A stretch of 64,000 nt of DNA from Candidatus Dechloromonas phosphorivorans (GCA_016714975.1 JADKBR010000001.1:1-64000), one strand, 5' to 3'. Positions 18,138 to 27,691 are shown, counted from the stretch's first letter. Numbers and translations: made by a program. Notes: a model not told the origin generated them from the letters alone.

Positions 18138-18268
18138 CCCGGGCTTCGCATCATCCTAAAACGGGCGCCGAGGCCCCGGGGGGGGGGCGGGCTGTCGCTC
18201 CGCCTTGCAGGCACAAGCCTGCGGTTGTCGCGGAGAGCCACGACCAGGGCGCCACTAGGTTTCTAGGA

Positions 18269-19048
18269 TCATTTCTCGACGAAGGCGCGCTCGATCACGT
18301 AGTCGCCCAACTCCCCGGTGTAATGGCGGGCCACCTTGAAGCCGCGGGCATCGAGCAGAGCGGCGGTGTCGGCCAGCATCGCCGGGCCGCCGCAGATCAT
18401 CGCGCGATCGCTGGCCGGATCGAGCGGCGCTTCGCCGATGTCGGCGAACAGCTTGCCTGATTCGAGAAGCTCGGTCAGGCGCCCTTCGTTCTCGAAAGGC
18501 TCGCGCGTCACGGTCGGGTAATAGACCAGCTTCTCGCGCGCCCATTCGCCGAAGAACTCGTGGTCGGTGATCTCGTGCTCGATGTATTCGCGGTAGGCAA
18601 GTTCGCTGGTCCAGCGCACACCGTGAACGAGGATGACCTTCGCGAAGCGCTCGTAGGTTTCCGGATCGTGGATCAGGCTCATGAACGGCGCCAGTCCGGT
18701 CCCGGTTGCGAACATGAACAGCCGCGTGCCGGGCTTGAGGTCGCGCAGGACCAGCGTCCCCGTCGGCTTGCGGCTGACGATAACCGGATCGCCTGGCTGC
18801 AGGTGCTGCAGGCGCGAGGTCAGCGGGCCGTTTGCGACCTTGATGCTGAAGAATTCCAGATGCTCCTCGTGATTGGCGCTGGCGATGCTGTAGGCGCGGG
18901 TCAGCGGGCGGCCGTTGACCTCGAGACCAACCATCAGGAACTGGCCGTTGGCAAAGCGCAGGCCCTTATCGCGCGTCGTGCGGAACGAGAACAGGGTGTC
19001 GTTCCAGTGATGGACGGAAAGGACGGTTTCAGTGGCGAGAGTGGTCAT
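18269..19048 (-). CDS. fpr: Ferredoxin--NADP+ reductase
   Basis: 259-residue bacterial-type ferredoxin/flavodoxin NADP+ reductase. FAD-binding blocks RAYSIASAN and FFSIKVANGPLTSRLQ, the NADP-binding GTGLAPFMSLIHDPETYERF and the late MICGGPAML are all present. The C-terminus ends DYVIERAFVEK, the bacterial extension in which the aromatic ring position stacks on FAD. ATG 19048 gives the family length; the frame is open for 20 more codons without homology. The gene is divergent from the RND adaptor gene. Such enzymes supply electrons to ferredoxin-dependent pathways and oxidative-stress repair. Confidence 0.92.
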   Translation of the reverse strand: MTTLATETVLSVHHWNDTLFSFRTTRDKGLRFANGQFLMVGLEVNGRPLTRAYSIASANHEEHLEFFSIKVANGPLTSRLQHLQPGDPVIVSRKPTGTLVLRDLKPGTRLFMFATGTGLAPFMSLIHDPETYERFAKVILVHGVRWTSELAYREYIEHEITDHEFFGEWAREKLVYYPTVTREPFENEGRLTELLESGKLFADIGEAPLDPASDRAMICGGPAMLADTAALLDARGFKVARHYTGELGDYVIERAFVEK

Positions 19049-19191
19049 GTGTGGCTCCGGTTTGGGCTCGGACCCGAACAGGCGACACAAGTTGCACAAC
19101 GCGAGCAAAAATACTCACGACCTGCCTGCGTCACGGCCCGGCAGCCAAAGGAACTTGCACTGGCATAATAAATTAGCGTATCCTTATAAAT

Positions 19192-20196
19192 ATGAAGACA
19201 AAGCTTGTTTTTGCGCTTTTCTGGGCGTTGACCCTGGGGCCAGCGCTTGCTTCCGGGATCGCAAATGCGTACGCCGAAGGCCTGCCGACGGTCGTCGCCA
19301 AGCCGCACGCGGTTGACCTGACTTTCTCGGCCGAAGCACTGGTCGAGGCCGTGCAGCAGACCACCGTCGGTGCCCAGATCGCCGGCCGCGTGCTCGACGT
19401 CAGAGCCGATGCCGGCCAGCCGGTGAGAAAGGGCGAGGTGTTGATGCGCATCGACGCCCGCGAGGCTGAGGAAGCGGCGCGCGCGGCTGAAGCGTTGTAC
19501 ACCAACGCCAAGGTCAATTACGAACGCACGCGGAGCCTCGTCGCGCAGAAGTTCATGAGTTCTGCCGCTCTCGACAAGGCGAAAGCCGATTTCGACGCCG
19601 CCGCCGCCAATCGCGCCGCCGCTGGCGCCAGCCAGAGCCACGCCATCATCGTCTCGCCGATGACCGGTATCGTTGCCCGCCGCCTTGCCGAACTCGGCGA
19701 CATGACCACGCCGGGCAAGCCGCTTTTCGTCATCTACGAGCCCGGGAGCCTGCGCGTCACCGCCAGCGTCCCGCAATACCGCTTGAAGACCATGCGCAGC
19801 ATCAAAGTAGCGCGCGTCGAGTTCCCTGAACTGGGCAAGTGGGTCGACGCGACGGCGGTGACCCTGCTGCCGACTGCTGATTCATCCACCCATGTCTCGC
19901 AGGTCCGTGTCGCCTTGCCACCGGTGGCGGAAGCAACGCCGGGCATGTTTGCGCGCGTCCACTTCGTCACCGGTCAGGCCGAGAGACTGACCGTGCCGGC
20001 GGGTGCCGTGCTGCGCCGCGGCGAGGTCGCCGCGGTCTACGTCATGGCCGTCGACAATCGCCTCAGCCTGCGCCAGTTGCGTCTCGGTGAGGTGGTTGGC
20101 CAGGGAGAAATCGAGGTACTGGCAGGCCTGAGTGCCGGCGACAGGGTCGTCAGCGACCCGGTGAAGGCCGGGATTCAACTCAAGACGGGCCACTGA
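19192..20196 (+). CDS. RND efflux periplasmic adaptor subunit
   Basis: 334-residue membrane fusion protein of a tripartite efflux pump. It has a signal peptide (LVFALFWALTLGPALA), no lipobox cysteine, a barrel-sandwich hybrid half-motif QIAGRVLDVRADAGQPVRKG, a helical hairpin (about 85-140), a second lipoyl half (VSPMTGIVARRLAELGDMTTPG) and a beta-barrel/membrane-proximal part. The start at ATG 19192 lacks an obvious ribosome site; AT-rich DNA (TTATAAAT) touches the ATG, so a leaderless message is possible. The permease follows 4 bp later. No outer membrane factor is encoded nearby. Confidence 0.88.
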   Translation: MKTKLVFALFWALTLGPALASGIANAYAEGLPTVVAKPHAVDLTFSAEALVEAVQQTTVGAQIAGRVLDVRADAGQPVRKGEVLMRIDAREAEEAARAAEALYTNAKVNYERTRSLVAQKFMSSAALDKAKADFDAAAANRAAAGASQSHAIIVSPMTGIVARRLAELGDMTTPGKPLFVIYEPGSLRVTASVPQYRLKTMRSIKVARVEFPELGKWVDATAVTLLPTADSSTHVSQVRVALPPVAEATPGMFARVHFVTGQAERLTVPAGAVLRRGEVAAVYVMAVDNRLSLRQLRLGEVVGQGEIEVLAGLSAGDRVVSDPVKAGIQLKTGH

Positions 20197-20200
20197 ACAA

Positions 20201-23200
20201 ATGACCCGCGCAACCGGTTCGCTCGGCATCTCCGGGCGCATTGCCGCCGCCTTCCAGGCTTCGCGGATGACACCGCTGCTGGCGCTGGTTGCCTTCCTGA
20301 TGGGGCTGTTCGCCGCACTTGTGACGCCGCGCGAGGAAGAGCCGCAGATCGACGTGACGATGGTTGATGTGCTGGTCGCCTTTCCTGGCGCTTCAGCCAA
20401 GGATGTCGAGAACCTCGTCGCCCGCCCGGCCGAGCAAGTGCTGTCGCGCATGCACGGTGTCGAGCACGTCTTTTCGATGTCACGGCCCGGCATGGCGGTC
20501 ATCACGGTGCAGTTTGCGGTCGGCGTCAAGTACAACGACGCCGTAGTCCGCCTCTACGACACCGTGCATTCGCACCGCGACTGGCTGCCGCCCAACCTCG
20601 GCGTCCAGGAGCCGGTGATCAAGCCGCGCGGCATCGACGACGTGCCGATTGTCGCCCTGACCTTCTGGACGAAAGATCCCGGGCGCTCGGCCTTCGATCT
20701 GCAGCAGGTGGCGCGCGCCGTCGAGATCGAACTCAAGCGCATCAAGGGCACGCGCGACGTGTCGACCATCGGCGGCCCCGACCACTCCATCCGCGTGCTG
20801 ATGGACGCCGAGCGGATGAACGCCTACGGCGTCACGCCGCAGGAACTCGCCGGCGCACTGAAGGTGTCGAACGCGCTGCAATCCTCCGGCAGCCTGACCG
20901 CAGGCAACCGCGAAGTGCTGGTCCAGACCGGCACCTACCTCGAGTCGGCCAGCGATGTGAAACAACTGGTGGTCGCCGTGCGCGAGGGCAAACCGGTCTT
21001 CATGAACGATGTGGCGACGGTCGAGGACGGTCCGGACCAGCCCAGGACGTATGCCTGGTTCGGCAGCAAGGAGGGCGAATTTCCGGCCGTCACCATGCAG
21101 ATTTCCAAGCAGCCGGGCGTCAATGCTGCCGATGTGGCGACGGCTGCGGTCGACCGCATCGCCAGCCTGAAAAACGCGGTGATCCCCGAAGGCGTCGAAG
21201 TCACCGTCACCCGCAACTACGGCGAAAGCGCCACCGAAAAGGCGCAGAAGCTGATCGGCAAGCTGATCTTCGCCACCGCCTTCGTCGTGCTGCTCGTTTT
21301 CTTCGCCCTCGGCAAGCGGGAAGCGGTCATTGTCGGCGTCGCCGTGACCTTGACCCTCGCCGCAACACTGTTCGCGTCCTGGGTCTGGGGCTTCACGCTG
21401 AACCGTGTGTCGCTGTTCGCGCTGATCTTCTCGATCGGCATTCTGGTCGATGATGCGATCGTCGTCGTCGAGAACATTCACCGCTGGCAGGGCCTGCATC
21501 CGGAAAAAAGCCTGCTCGAAATCATTCCGGGCGCGGTCGACGAAGTGGGCGGTCCGACGATCCTGGCCACGCTCACCGTAATCGCCGCGCTGCTGCCGAT
21601 GGCCTTCGTTTCCGGCCTGATGGGGCCGTACATGAGCCCGATCCCGATCAACTCGTCGATGGGCATGGCGATTTCGCTGGCCGTCGCCTTTGTGGTAACA
21701 CCGTGGCTGGCGGCGAAGCTGATAAAACCACATGACAGCGCCCACGGCGCACAGCAAGCGTCGAAGCTGGACGCAATACTCGACACCACCTTCCGCAAGC
21801 TGCTGACGCCTTTCCTCGATCCGCTGAAGGGCGGCGCGGCACGCGTCAAGCTCGCCATCGCCGTCGTGCTGCTGATCCTCGGCTCGGTGTCGCTGGCTTA
21901 TTTTCAGTTTGTCGTGCTGAAGATGCTGCCCTTCGACAACAAGAGCGAGTTCCAGGTAATCCTCGACATGCCGGTCGGCACCCCGCTTGAGGAAACCGCC
22001 CGCGTCCTGCGCGAAATCGGCGGCGAACTGGCGCAGGTCGGTGATGTGGTGAATTACCAGGCCTACGCCGGCACCGCGAGCCCGATCAACTTCAATGGGC
22101 TGGTCCGCCAGTACTACCTGCGCGCTGCGCCGGAAAAGGGCGACATCCAGGTCAACCTGGCCGACAAGCATCACCGTTCGCGTCAGAGCCACGAGATCGC
22201 CGTCTCGCTGCGCGAGCGCATCGAGGCCATCGGCAGGAAGAACGGCGGGGTGGCCAAGGTCGTCGAGGTGCCACCGGGGCCGCCGGTCATTTCACCGATC
22301 GTCGCCGAAATCTACGGGCCGGACATGCCGGGCCAGATGGCGGTCGGCAAGCAGGTCCGCAGCGCTTTCGAGGCCACGAAGGACATTGTCGCGGTCGACG
22401 ACACTATCGAGGCCGATTCCAGAAAGTTCGTTTTGCATGTCCTGCAAAGCAAGGCCGCCCTCCTCGGCGTGGCCCAGAGCGACATCGTCGAAGTCGTTGG
22501 CATGGGACTCGCCGGACAGGACGTGACACCGGCACGCAATACCGACTCGAAGTTCGAGATCCCGGTGCGCCTGACCCTTCCCGCCGAGAAGCAGTCCAAC
22601 CTGGATGCCCTGCTCAAGCTCCGCGTCCGTTCGCGCGACGGCAACCTGGTGCCCGTTTCCGAGCTGGTCGAGGTGCGCGACGTGGCTCGTGAGAAGGCCA
22701 TCTATCACAAGGATCTGTTGCCGGTGGTCTATGTCGTCGGCGACATGGGCGGCAAGCTCGACTCGCCGCTCTATGGCATGTTCGACATCCGCTCGCAGAT
22801 CAGCGGCATGCCGCTCCGGGAAGGCGGCACGCTGGGCGAATGGTTCATCCGCCAGCCATCCGACCCCTACGCCGGTTACAGCGTCAAATGGGATGGCGAA
22901 TGGCAGATCACCTATGAAACCTTCCGCGACATGGGCATCGCCTACGCGGTCGGGCTGATCCTGATCTACCTGCTGGTCGTCGCCCACTTCGGCAGCTATC
23001 TCGTGCCGCTGATCATCATGGCGCCGATCCCGCTGACCATCATCGGCGTCATGCCCGGCCACGCATTGTTCGGCGCGCAATACACCGCAACGTCGATGAT
23101 CGGCATGATCGCTCTGGCCGGCATCATCGTCCGCAACTCTATCCTGCTCGTCGACTTCATCAGGCAGCAGGCGGCTGGAGGCATGCCCTTCCACGACGCG

Positions 23201-23632
23201 GTGATTCAATCGGCGGCGGTACGCGCCAAGCCGATCGCCCTCACCGCGCTGGCCGCCATGCTCGGCGCGCTGTTCATCCTCGACGACCCGATCTTCAACG
23301 GGCTGGCCATCAGCCTGATCTTCGGCATCCTGGTCTCCACCCTGCTGACGCTGGTGGTGATCCCGGTGCTCTACTTCTCCGCTTTTCAGAAAGGAACACC
23401 AGCAATGACCATCGAACGCATCATCCGCATCATGGCGGGCTTTTTCGTCCTGCTGTCCCTCGCCCTCGGCATTCCCGAGAGCCCGATCTTTGTCTCGAAG
23501 TGGTTCCTCGCCTTCACCGCCTTCGTCGGCCTCAACCTGCTGCAAAGCGGTTTTACCGGCTTCTGCCCGCCGGAAAAGTTGCTGACGAAGATGGGATTCA
23601 AGCGCGGCAATGGGGCCAGTTGCGGTAGTTGA
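20201..23632 (+). CDS. RND efflux permease with C-terminal DUF2892 domain
   Basis: 1143-residue inner-membrane pump of the AcrB/MexF-like HAE family. Visible blocks: VDVLVAFPGASAKDVENLVA, MSRPGMAVITVQF, ILVDDAIVVVENIHRW (the TM4 acidic proton-relay motif), IIVRNSILLVDFIRQQ, and late helices ending LLTLVVIPVLYFSAFQ. After this the same frame continues through KGTPAMTIERIIRIMAGFF and FTAFVGLNLLQSGFTGFCPP, a YgaP-type DUF2892 domain that is usually separate or fused to a rhodanese. An internal ATG at 23405 with a weak GAAAGGAAC could also start the small protein alone. The substrate is unknown. Confidence 0.9.
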   Translation: MTRATGSLGISGRIAAAFQASRMTPLLALVAFLMGLFAALVTPREEEPQIDVTMVDVLVAFPGASAKDVENLVARPAEQVLSRMHGVEHVFSMSRPGMAVITVQFAVGVKYNDAVVRLYDTVHSHRDWLPPNLGVQEPVIKPRGIDDVPIVALTFWTKDPGRSAFDLQQVARAVEIELKRIKGTRDVSTIGGPDHSIRVLMDAERMNAYGVTPQELAGALKVSNALQSSGSLTAGNREVLVQTGTYLESASDVKQLVVAVREGKPVFMNDVATVEDGPDQPRTYAWFGSKEGEFPAVTMQISKQPGVNAADVATAAVDRIASLKNAVIPEGVEVTVTRNYGESATEKAQKLIGKLIFATAFVVLLVFFALGKREAVIVGVAVTLTLAATLFASWVWGFTLNRVSLFALIFSIGILVDDAIVVVENIHRWQGLHPEKSLLEIIPGAVDEVGGPTILATLTVIAALLPMAFVSGLMGPYMSPIPINSSMGMAISLAVAFVVTPWLAAKLIKPHDSAHGAQQASKLDAILDTTFRKLLTPFLDPLKGGAARVKLAIAVVLLILGSVSLAYFQFVVLKMLPFDNKSEFQVILDMPVGTPLEETARVLREIGGELAQVGDVVNYQAYAGTASPINFNGLVRQYYLRAAPEKGDIQVNLADKHHRSRQSHEIAVSLRERIEAIGRKNGGVAKVVEVPPGPPVISPIVAEIYGPDMPGQMAVGKQVRSAFEATKDIVAVDDTIEADSRKFVLHVLQSKAALLGVAQSDIVEVVGMGLAGQDVTPARNTDSKFEIPVRLTLPAEKQSNLDALLKLRVRSRDGNLVPVSELVEVRDVAREKAIYHKDLLPVVYVVGDMGGKLDSPLYGMFDIRSQISGMPLREGGTLGEWFIRQPSDPYAGYSVKWDGEWQITYETFRDMGIAYAVGLILIYLLVVAHFGSYLVPLIIMAPIPLTIIGVMPGHALFGAQYTATSMIGMIALAGIIVRNSILLVDFIRQQAAGGMPFHDAVIQSAAVRAKPIALTALAAMLGALFILDDPIFNGLAISLIFGILVSTLLTLVVIPVLYFSAFQKGTPAMTIERIIRIMAGFFVLLSLALGIPESPIFVSKWFLAFTAFVGLNLLQSGFTGFCPPEKLLTKMGFKRGNGASCGS

Positions 23633-23669
23633 GCGTCCGTCCCGTGGCGGTGCGTCCGGCAGCGACCAA

Positions 23670-23693
23670 GGAAAGGCGGGTAGCCGCCTTTCC
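23670..23693. terminator. Hairpin between convergent RND and trkH genes
   Basis: A perfect 10-bp stem GGAAAGGCGG / CCGCCTTTCC with a 4-base loop lies between the two convergent stop codons. There is no long T-run on either strand, so it is a weak or factor-assisted terminator candidate. Confidence 0.5.
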
Positions 23694-23695
23694 CG

Positions 23696-25150
23696 CTATT
23701 TGCGCCAGAAAGCCGGGGTGATGACCACCAGCAGGGTGAAGATCTCGAGGCGGCCAAGGAGCATGGCGATGGTGCATACCCAGGTCTGGAAGTCAGTCAG
23801 CCCGCCGAAGTTGTTCGCCGGCCCGACCTGACCCAGGCCAGGTCCGGTATTGTTGATGCTGGCGACCACAGCAGAAAAGGAAGTGATGATCTCAAGCCCG
23901 GAAAATGAAAGGGCCAGCGTCATTGAAACAATGCACACCATGTACACGAAGCCGAAGGCCAGTACCGCGAAGAGAATGTTGGGCGGTATCACTTCGTTGC
24001 CAATTTTCACCAAGTGCACCGCGTTCGGGTGCATGGCGCGCGTCAACTCCCTGTAGACCTGCTTGTAGAGCACAATCGCGCGGATCATCTTGATGCCGCC
24101 GCCGGTCGAACCAGCGCTGGTTGCAAAGCTCGACAGAAACAACATCCATAGGGGAGCGAACATTGGCCAGAGCGCGTAATCGGTGTTGGCATAACCCGTG
24201 GTTGTAGCGATCGAGACGACGTTGAATGCCGAATAGCGCAGCGCCTCCGAGAAGGCGGGATAGACTTCATGCACATCGAGAAAGATGGCGATTCCGACAA
24301 CGCTGCCAAGGGTCACCAGGAGGAAGGCCCCGGCTTCCGGATCGGTCACGTAGGGGCGTAGCGAGCGACCGGACAGGACCAGGTAATGGGTCGCGAAATT
24401 GCAACCGGCAATCAGCATGAAGGCGATGCTGACCAGTTCGATCGCCGGTGAATCGAAGAACCCAAAGCTCGCGTCGTGGCTCGAGAAACCGCCGAGTCCC
24501 ATGGTGCTGAACATGTGCATGATGGCATCGAGCCAGGTCATTCCGGCCCACCGGTAGCCAAGCGTGCAGCAGATCGAGATCAGCGTATAGACCACCCACA
24601 GCCCCTTTGCGGCCTCGGCCATGCGCGGCGTCATCTTCGAATCCTTCATCGGCCCCGGCGCCTCGGCCTTGAACATCTGCCGGCCACCGATTCCCAGCAA
24701 GGGGAGAATCGCCACCGCCAGCACGATCAAGCCCATGCCGCCCAGCCAGACGAGTTGGCAACGCCAGAAATTGATCGAAACCGGGAAGTTGTCCAGTCCT
24801 TCGAAAACCGTCGCGCCTGTCGTGGTCAGTCCGGAAACTGCTTCAAAGTAGGCGTCGGTGAAGCTGGCATCGACCTGTATCATCAGCGGCAATCCAGCGT
24901 AGACCGGCAGTACCGTCCACACCAGCGCGACCATCAGGAAGCCGTCGCGTATCGTCAGGTCGCGCTTTTCCTTGCGCGTCGCGTACCACAGACCCAGGCC
25001 TGTACCGACCGTCAGCAGGACCGCTTCGTCAAAAGCACTCTCGGCGCCATCATGCGTGGCGTAGGACAGCCCCCAGGGAACCAGCATGGTCAGGCCAAAC
25101 ATCAAGATGACCAAGGAGAGAACCCGAATTACCGGGTAGTAGCGTCGCAT
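23696..25150 (-). CDS. trkH: Trk system potassium uptake membrane subunit TrkH
   Basis: 484-residue K+ translocating subunit of the Trk system. The four pore-loop segments of the SKT superfamily are visible, the first as SGLTTTGATVFEGLDNFP; others include HMFSTMGLGGFSSHDASFG and ATTTGYANTDYALWP. The typical TSAGSTGGGIKMIRAIVLYK stretch precedes the last helices. Length is normal. It follows trkA by 9 bp on the same strand, so the two are an operon encoding channel and regulatory ring. It is convergent with the RND permease. Transport requires the NAD(H)/nucleotide-binding TrkA subunit (family knowledge). Confidence 0.95.
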   Translation of the reverse strand: MRRYYPVIRVLSLVILMFGLTMLVPWGLSYATHDGAESAFDEAVLLTVGTGLGLWYATRKEKRDLTIRDGFLMVALVWTVLPVYAGLPLMIQVDASFTDAYFEAVSGLTTTGATVFEGLDNFPVSINFWRCQLVWLGGMGLIVLAVAILPLLGIGGRQMFKAEAPGPMKDSKMTPRMAEAAKGLWVVYTLISICCTLGYRWAGMTWLDAIMHMFSTMGLGGFSSHDASFGFFDSPAIELVSIAFMLIAGCNFATHYLVLSGRSLRPYVTDPEAGAFLLVTLGSVVGIAIFLDVHEVYPAFSEALRYSAFNVVSIATTTGYANTDYALWPMFAPLWMLFLSSFATSAGSTGGGIKMIRAIVLYKQVYRELTRAMHPNAVHLVKIGNEVIPPNILFAVLAFGFVYMVCIVSMTLALSFSGLEIITSFSAVVASINNTGPGLGQVGPANNFGGLTDFQTWVCTIAMLLGRLEIFTLLVVITPAFWRK

Positions 25151-25159
25151 GGCAATCTC

Positions 25160-26590
25160 TCAGAAAAAATGGAAGCCGACTGCAAACATTTTCTCAACCT
25201 GCTTGACGACTCTCTTGTCGAGACAGAAAACAATCACGTGGTCGTCAGGCTGAATTACCACGTCCTTGTGGGCGATCACCACCCGGCCGGACAGTTTCTG
25301 CTTGGCCAGCCCAAGTAAGCCGACATCCTGGCTCTTGTCGAGATCACGCACGATTGCAGCAACGAAGGCGCCTGGTATCACCGGCAGTTCACCGACCCGC
25401 CGGCCAATGACCTTCGAACTGTTGGCATCACCGTGGGCAACGACCTCGAGCGCTTCGGCGGCGCCGCGGCGCAGACTATGGACCTGCGCCACGTCACCTC
25501 GACGGACATAGGTAAGGAGCCGGCCGATCGAGACCTGCGCCGGGGAAATCGCGATGTCGATCGGCCCGCCCTGAACCAGCTCGGCATAGGCGCGGCGATT
25601 GATAAGCGCCACTACCCGCTTGCAGCCCATACGCTTGGCCAGCGATGCTGCCATGATGTTGTCTTCGTCAGCATTGGTCAGCGCCAGAAAGAGGTCCATC
25701 TCGTCGATCGCCTCCTGCTGCAACAACTCCTCGTCAGTGGCATCGCCGGATAGTATCAATGCTGACTTGAGGCTTGTCGCCACGAACTCGGCACGGCGTC
25801 GGTCGACCTCGATGACCTTGACCTGGCATTTGCTCTCGAGAGCCTGGGCAACGCGCAGGCCGATATTGCCGCCACCGGCAATCATTACCCGGCGGACGGG
25901 CTCGAGCGAGCGTCGCAACTCGCGCATCACGGCCCGGATGTGTTCCTCGGCCGCCAGCAGGAAGACTTCGTCACCGTCTTCGATGACCGTCTCGCCTGTC
26001 GGCGTGATCGCGCCGTCGCGGCGATAGATGGCGGCGATTCGCCCATCGATCTCCGGTGGCAAGTGACTGCGCATTTCCTTGATCGGGCTGCCGACCAGCG
26101 GGCCGCCAGCATAGGCATGCACGCCGACCAGCACCAGGCGACCGCCAGCAAAATTCAGCACCTGCAAGGCTTCCGGGAAATCGACCAGACGCGCGATGTA
26201 CTCGGTGATGACTTGTTCGGGACACAAGGCATAATCGACGGCAAAATTCTCCGTTGACAGCAGCTTTTCGCTGTCCAGGAAGTCGCGGGCGCGCAACCTG
26301 GCGATGCGCGCCGGAACGTTGAAGACGCTGTGCGCAACCTTGCACGCAACGAGATTGGTCTGATCGCTCTGGGTCACGGCAATCAACAGATCGGCATCGT
26401 CGAGACCGGCACTTGCCAATACCGACGGGTAGGCCGCGTTGCCGACCACCGTCTGCAGGTCGAGTCGATCGTGCAACTGCGCCAAGCGCTCATGGTCGCT
26501 ATCGACCACCGTAATGTCGTTGTTTTCGGAGACCAGGCTCTCAGCAACGCTGGCGCCGACCTGGCCAGCGCCAAGAATGACAATTCGCAT
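25160..26590 (-). CDS. trkA: Trk system potassium transporter regulatory subunit TrkA
   Basis: 476-residue peripheral subunit made of two tandem RCK units. The first Rossmann fold starts at the N-terminus with MRIVILGAGQVGASVAESL; the second has VMIAGGGNIGLRVAQALE near residue 230. Each is followed by a TrkA-C domain (for example EMRSHLPPEIDGRIAAIYR). This is the full-length E. coli-type TrkA. It binds NAD(H)/ATP and gates TrkH (family knowledge). It is the first gene of the trkA-trkH operon, with the tRNA-Ser gene 110 bp upstream on the same strand. Confidence 0.95.
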   Translation of the reverse strand: MRIVILGAGQVGASVAESLVSENNDITVVDSDHERLAQLHDRLDLQTVVGNAAYPSVLASAGLDDADLLIAVTQSDQTNLVACKVAHSVFNVPARIARLRARDFLDSEKLLSTENFAVDYALCPEQVITEYIARLVDFPEALQVLNFAGGRLVLVGVHAYAGGPLVGSPIKEMRSHLPPEIDGRIAAIYRRDGAITPTGETVIEDGDEVFLLAAEEHIRAVMRELRRSLEPVRRVMIAGGGNIGLRVAQALESKCQVKVIEVDRRRAEFVATSLKSALILSGDATDEELLQQEAIDEMDLFLALTNADEDNIMAASLAKRMGCKRVVALINRRAYAELVQGGPIDIAISPAQVSIGRLLTYVRRGDVAQVHSLRRGAAEALEVVAHGDANSSKVIGRRVGELPVIPGAFVAAIVRDLDKSQDVGLLGLAKQKLSGRVVIAHKDVVIQPDDHVIVFCLDKRVVKQVEKMFAVGFHFF

Positions 26591-26700
26591 TTTTCTTGAT
26601 CTCCCCTAGAAGCTGCCAGCCAAGCCTTATTCGCGTTCAGCGCCGCGCTTCGGAAGGCGACCAGACACGCCGCAAGAATGCACAAATTCTTTGTTTTTTC

Positions 26701-26788
26701 TGGCGGAAGCGGTGAGATTCGAACTCACGAAAGGTTTCCCTTTGCCGGTTTTCAAGACCGGTGCAATCGACCACTCTGCCACGCTTCC
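26701..26788 (-). tRNA. tRNA-Ser (anticodon UGA)
   Basis: On the minus strand the sequence starts GGAAGCGTGGCAGAGTGG and ends with an encoded CCA after CGCTTCCG. The acceptor stem GGAAGCG/CGCTTCC is perfect, the anticodon loop reads CTTGAAA with anticodon TGA, the T-arm has GTTCGAATC, and a long variable arm is present, all typical of tRNA-Ser. It is 88 nt with the CCA. Confidence 0.95.
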
Positions 26789-26916
26789 AACAAACAACCA
26801 ACAATCAGCCTCGGGAGCGACACATCCAGTCACGCGCTACAGCCCAAAAGCGGAGCGAAATCATAGCATGGCGACGGGCAGAACCACTTGGGGCTAATAC
26901 AACGATCCACGATCTA

Positions 26917-26941
26917 TTGAAACTTTTCGCCGGGTCCATTA
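26917..26941 (+). promoter_or_regulatory. Candidate heat-shock-type (sigma-32) promoter for the Bax-inhibitor-1 gene
   Basis: TTGAAA at 26917-26922 and TCCATTA at 26935-26941, separated by 12 bp, resemble the sigma-32 pattern CTTGAAA-N11-14-CCCATNT. It lies about 40 bp upstream of the start of the YccA-like gene. The match is imperfect. Confidence 0.35.
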
Positions 26942-26981
26942 GTCTTAACGCCTGTATATATCCATGAAAGCGAGATTTTGA

Positions 26982-27674
26982 ATGCAAACTGACTTCCAAG
27001 TCGCCGGTCAAGGTTCTGCGGAACTTGCCACCCAGCAGAACCGTGTCCTGCGCAATACCTACATGCTGCTCGGTTTGTCGATGGTGCCAACAGTCATCGG
27101 CGCCCTGGTCGGCATCCAGATGCAGTTCAGCTTCCTGGCGGGTAGCCCGTTCCTCGCCTTCATGCTGTTCCTAGGTATCGCCTGGGGCTTCATGTGGGGC
27201 ATCGAGAAGAACAAGGAGAGCGGCCTCGGCGTTGCCTTGCTCCTCGGCTTTACCTTCTTCATGGGCCTGATGCTGTCGCGCATCCTGCAGGTCGCTCTCG
27301 GGTTTTCCAACGGCGGGTCGATGATTGCGCTGGCGGCAGGCGGAACTGGCGCGATCTTCGCGACGATGGCGACCATCGCGTCGGTCAGCAAGCGCGACTT
27401 CAGCGGGATGGGCAAGTTCCTGTTCGTCGGGATGATCGTTGTCCTGCTCGCCGCAGTCGCCAACATCTTCTTCCAGATTCCGGCGCTGTCGTTGACCATC
27501 GCTGCCGTCGTCGTGGTCCTGTTCTCGGCTTATATCCTCTACGACATCAGCCGCATCATCCAGGGCGGCGAAACCAATTACATTTCGGCCACGCTTGCGG
27601 TCTACCTCGACGTCTACAACGTTTTCGTAAGCTTGCTGCAGTTGATCATGGCCTTCACCGGCGACCGCGACTGA
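26982..27674 (+). CDS. Bax inhibitor-1/YccA family membrane protein
   Basis: 230-residue seven-helix protein of the BI-1/TMBIM family. It has an N-terminal soluble stretch, then repeated hydrophobic helices and the family's C-terminal block AYILYDISRIIQGGETNYI followed by ATLAVYLDVYNVFVSLLQL. E. coli YccA binds and modulates the FtsH protease and HflKC (family knowledge); the same role is inferred here. A possible sigma-32-like promoter upstream would fit protease-related regulation. The gene is followed by a strong terminator shared with the convergent rlmD. Confidence 0.9.
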   Translation: MQTDFQVAGQGSAELATQQNRVLRNTYMLLGLSMVPTVIGALVGIQMQFSFLAGSPFLAFMLFLGIAWGFMWGIEKNKESGLGVALLLGFTFFMGLMLSRILQVALGFSNGGSMIALAAGGTGAIFATMATIASVSKRDFSGMGKFLFVGMIVVLLAAVANIFFQIPALSLTIAAVVVVLFSAYILYDISRIIQGGETNYISATLAVYLDVYNVFVSLLQLIMAFTGDRD

Positions 27675-27691
27675 ACGTCGTCTCTACTCAA

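Noticed and set aside
18178..18187. Run of ten G residues between the MFS gene and fpr
   Set aside because: Could be a phase-variable tract, but it lies beyond the stop codons of two convergent genes and affects neither reading frame; its length may be a sequencing artefact.
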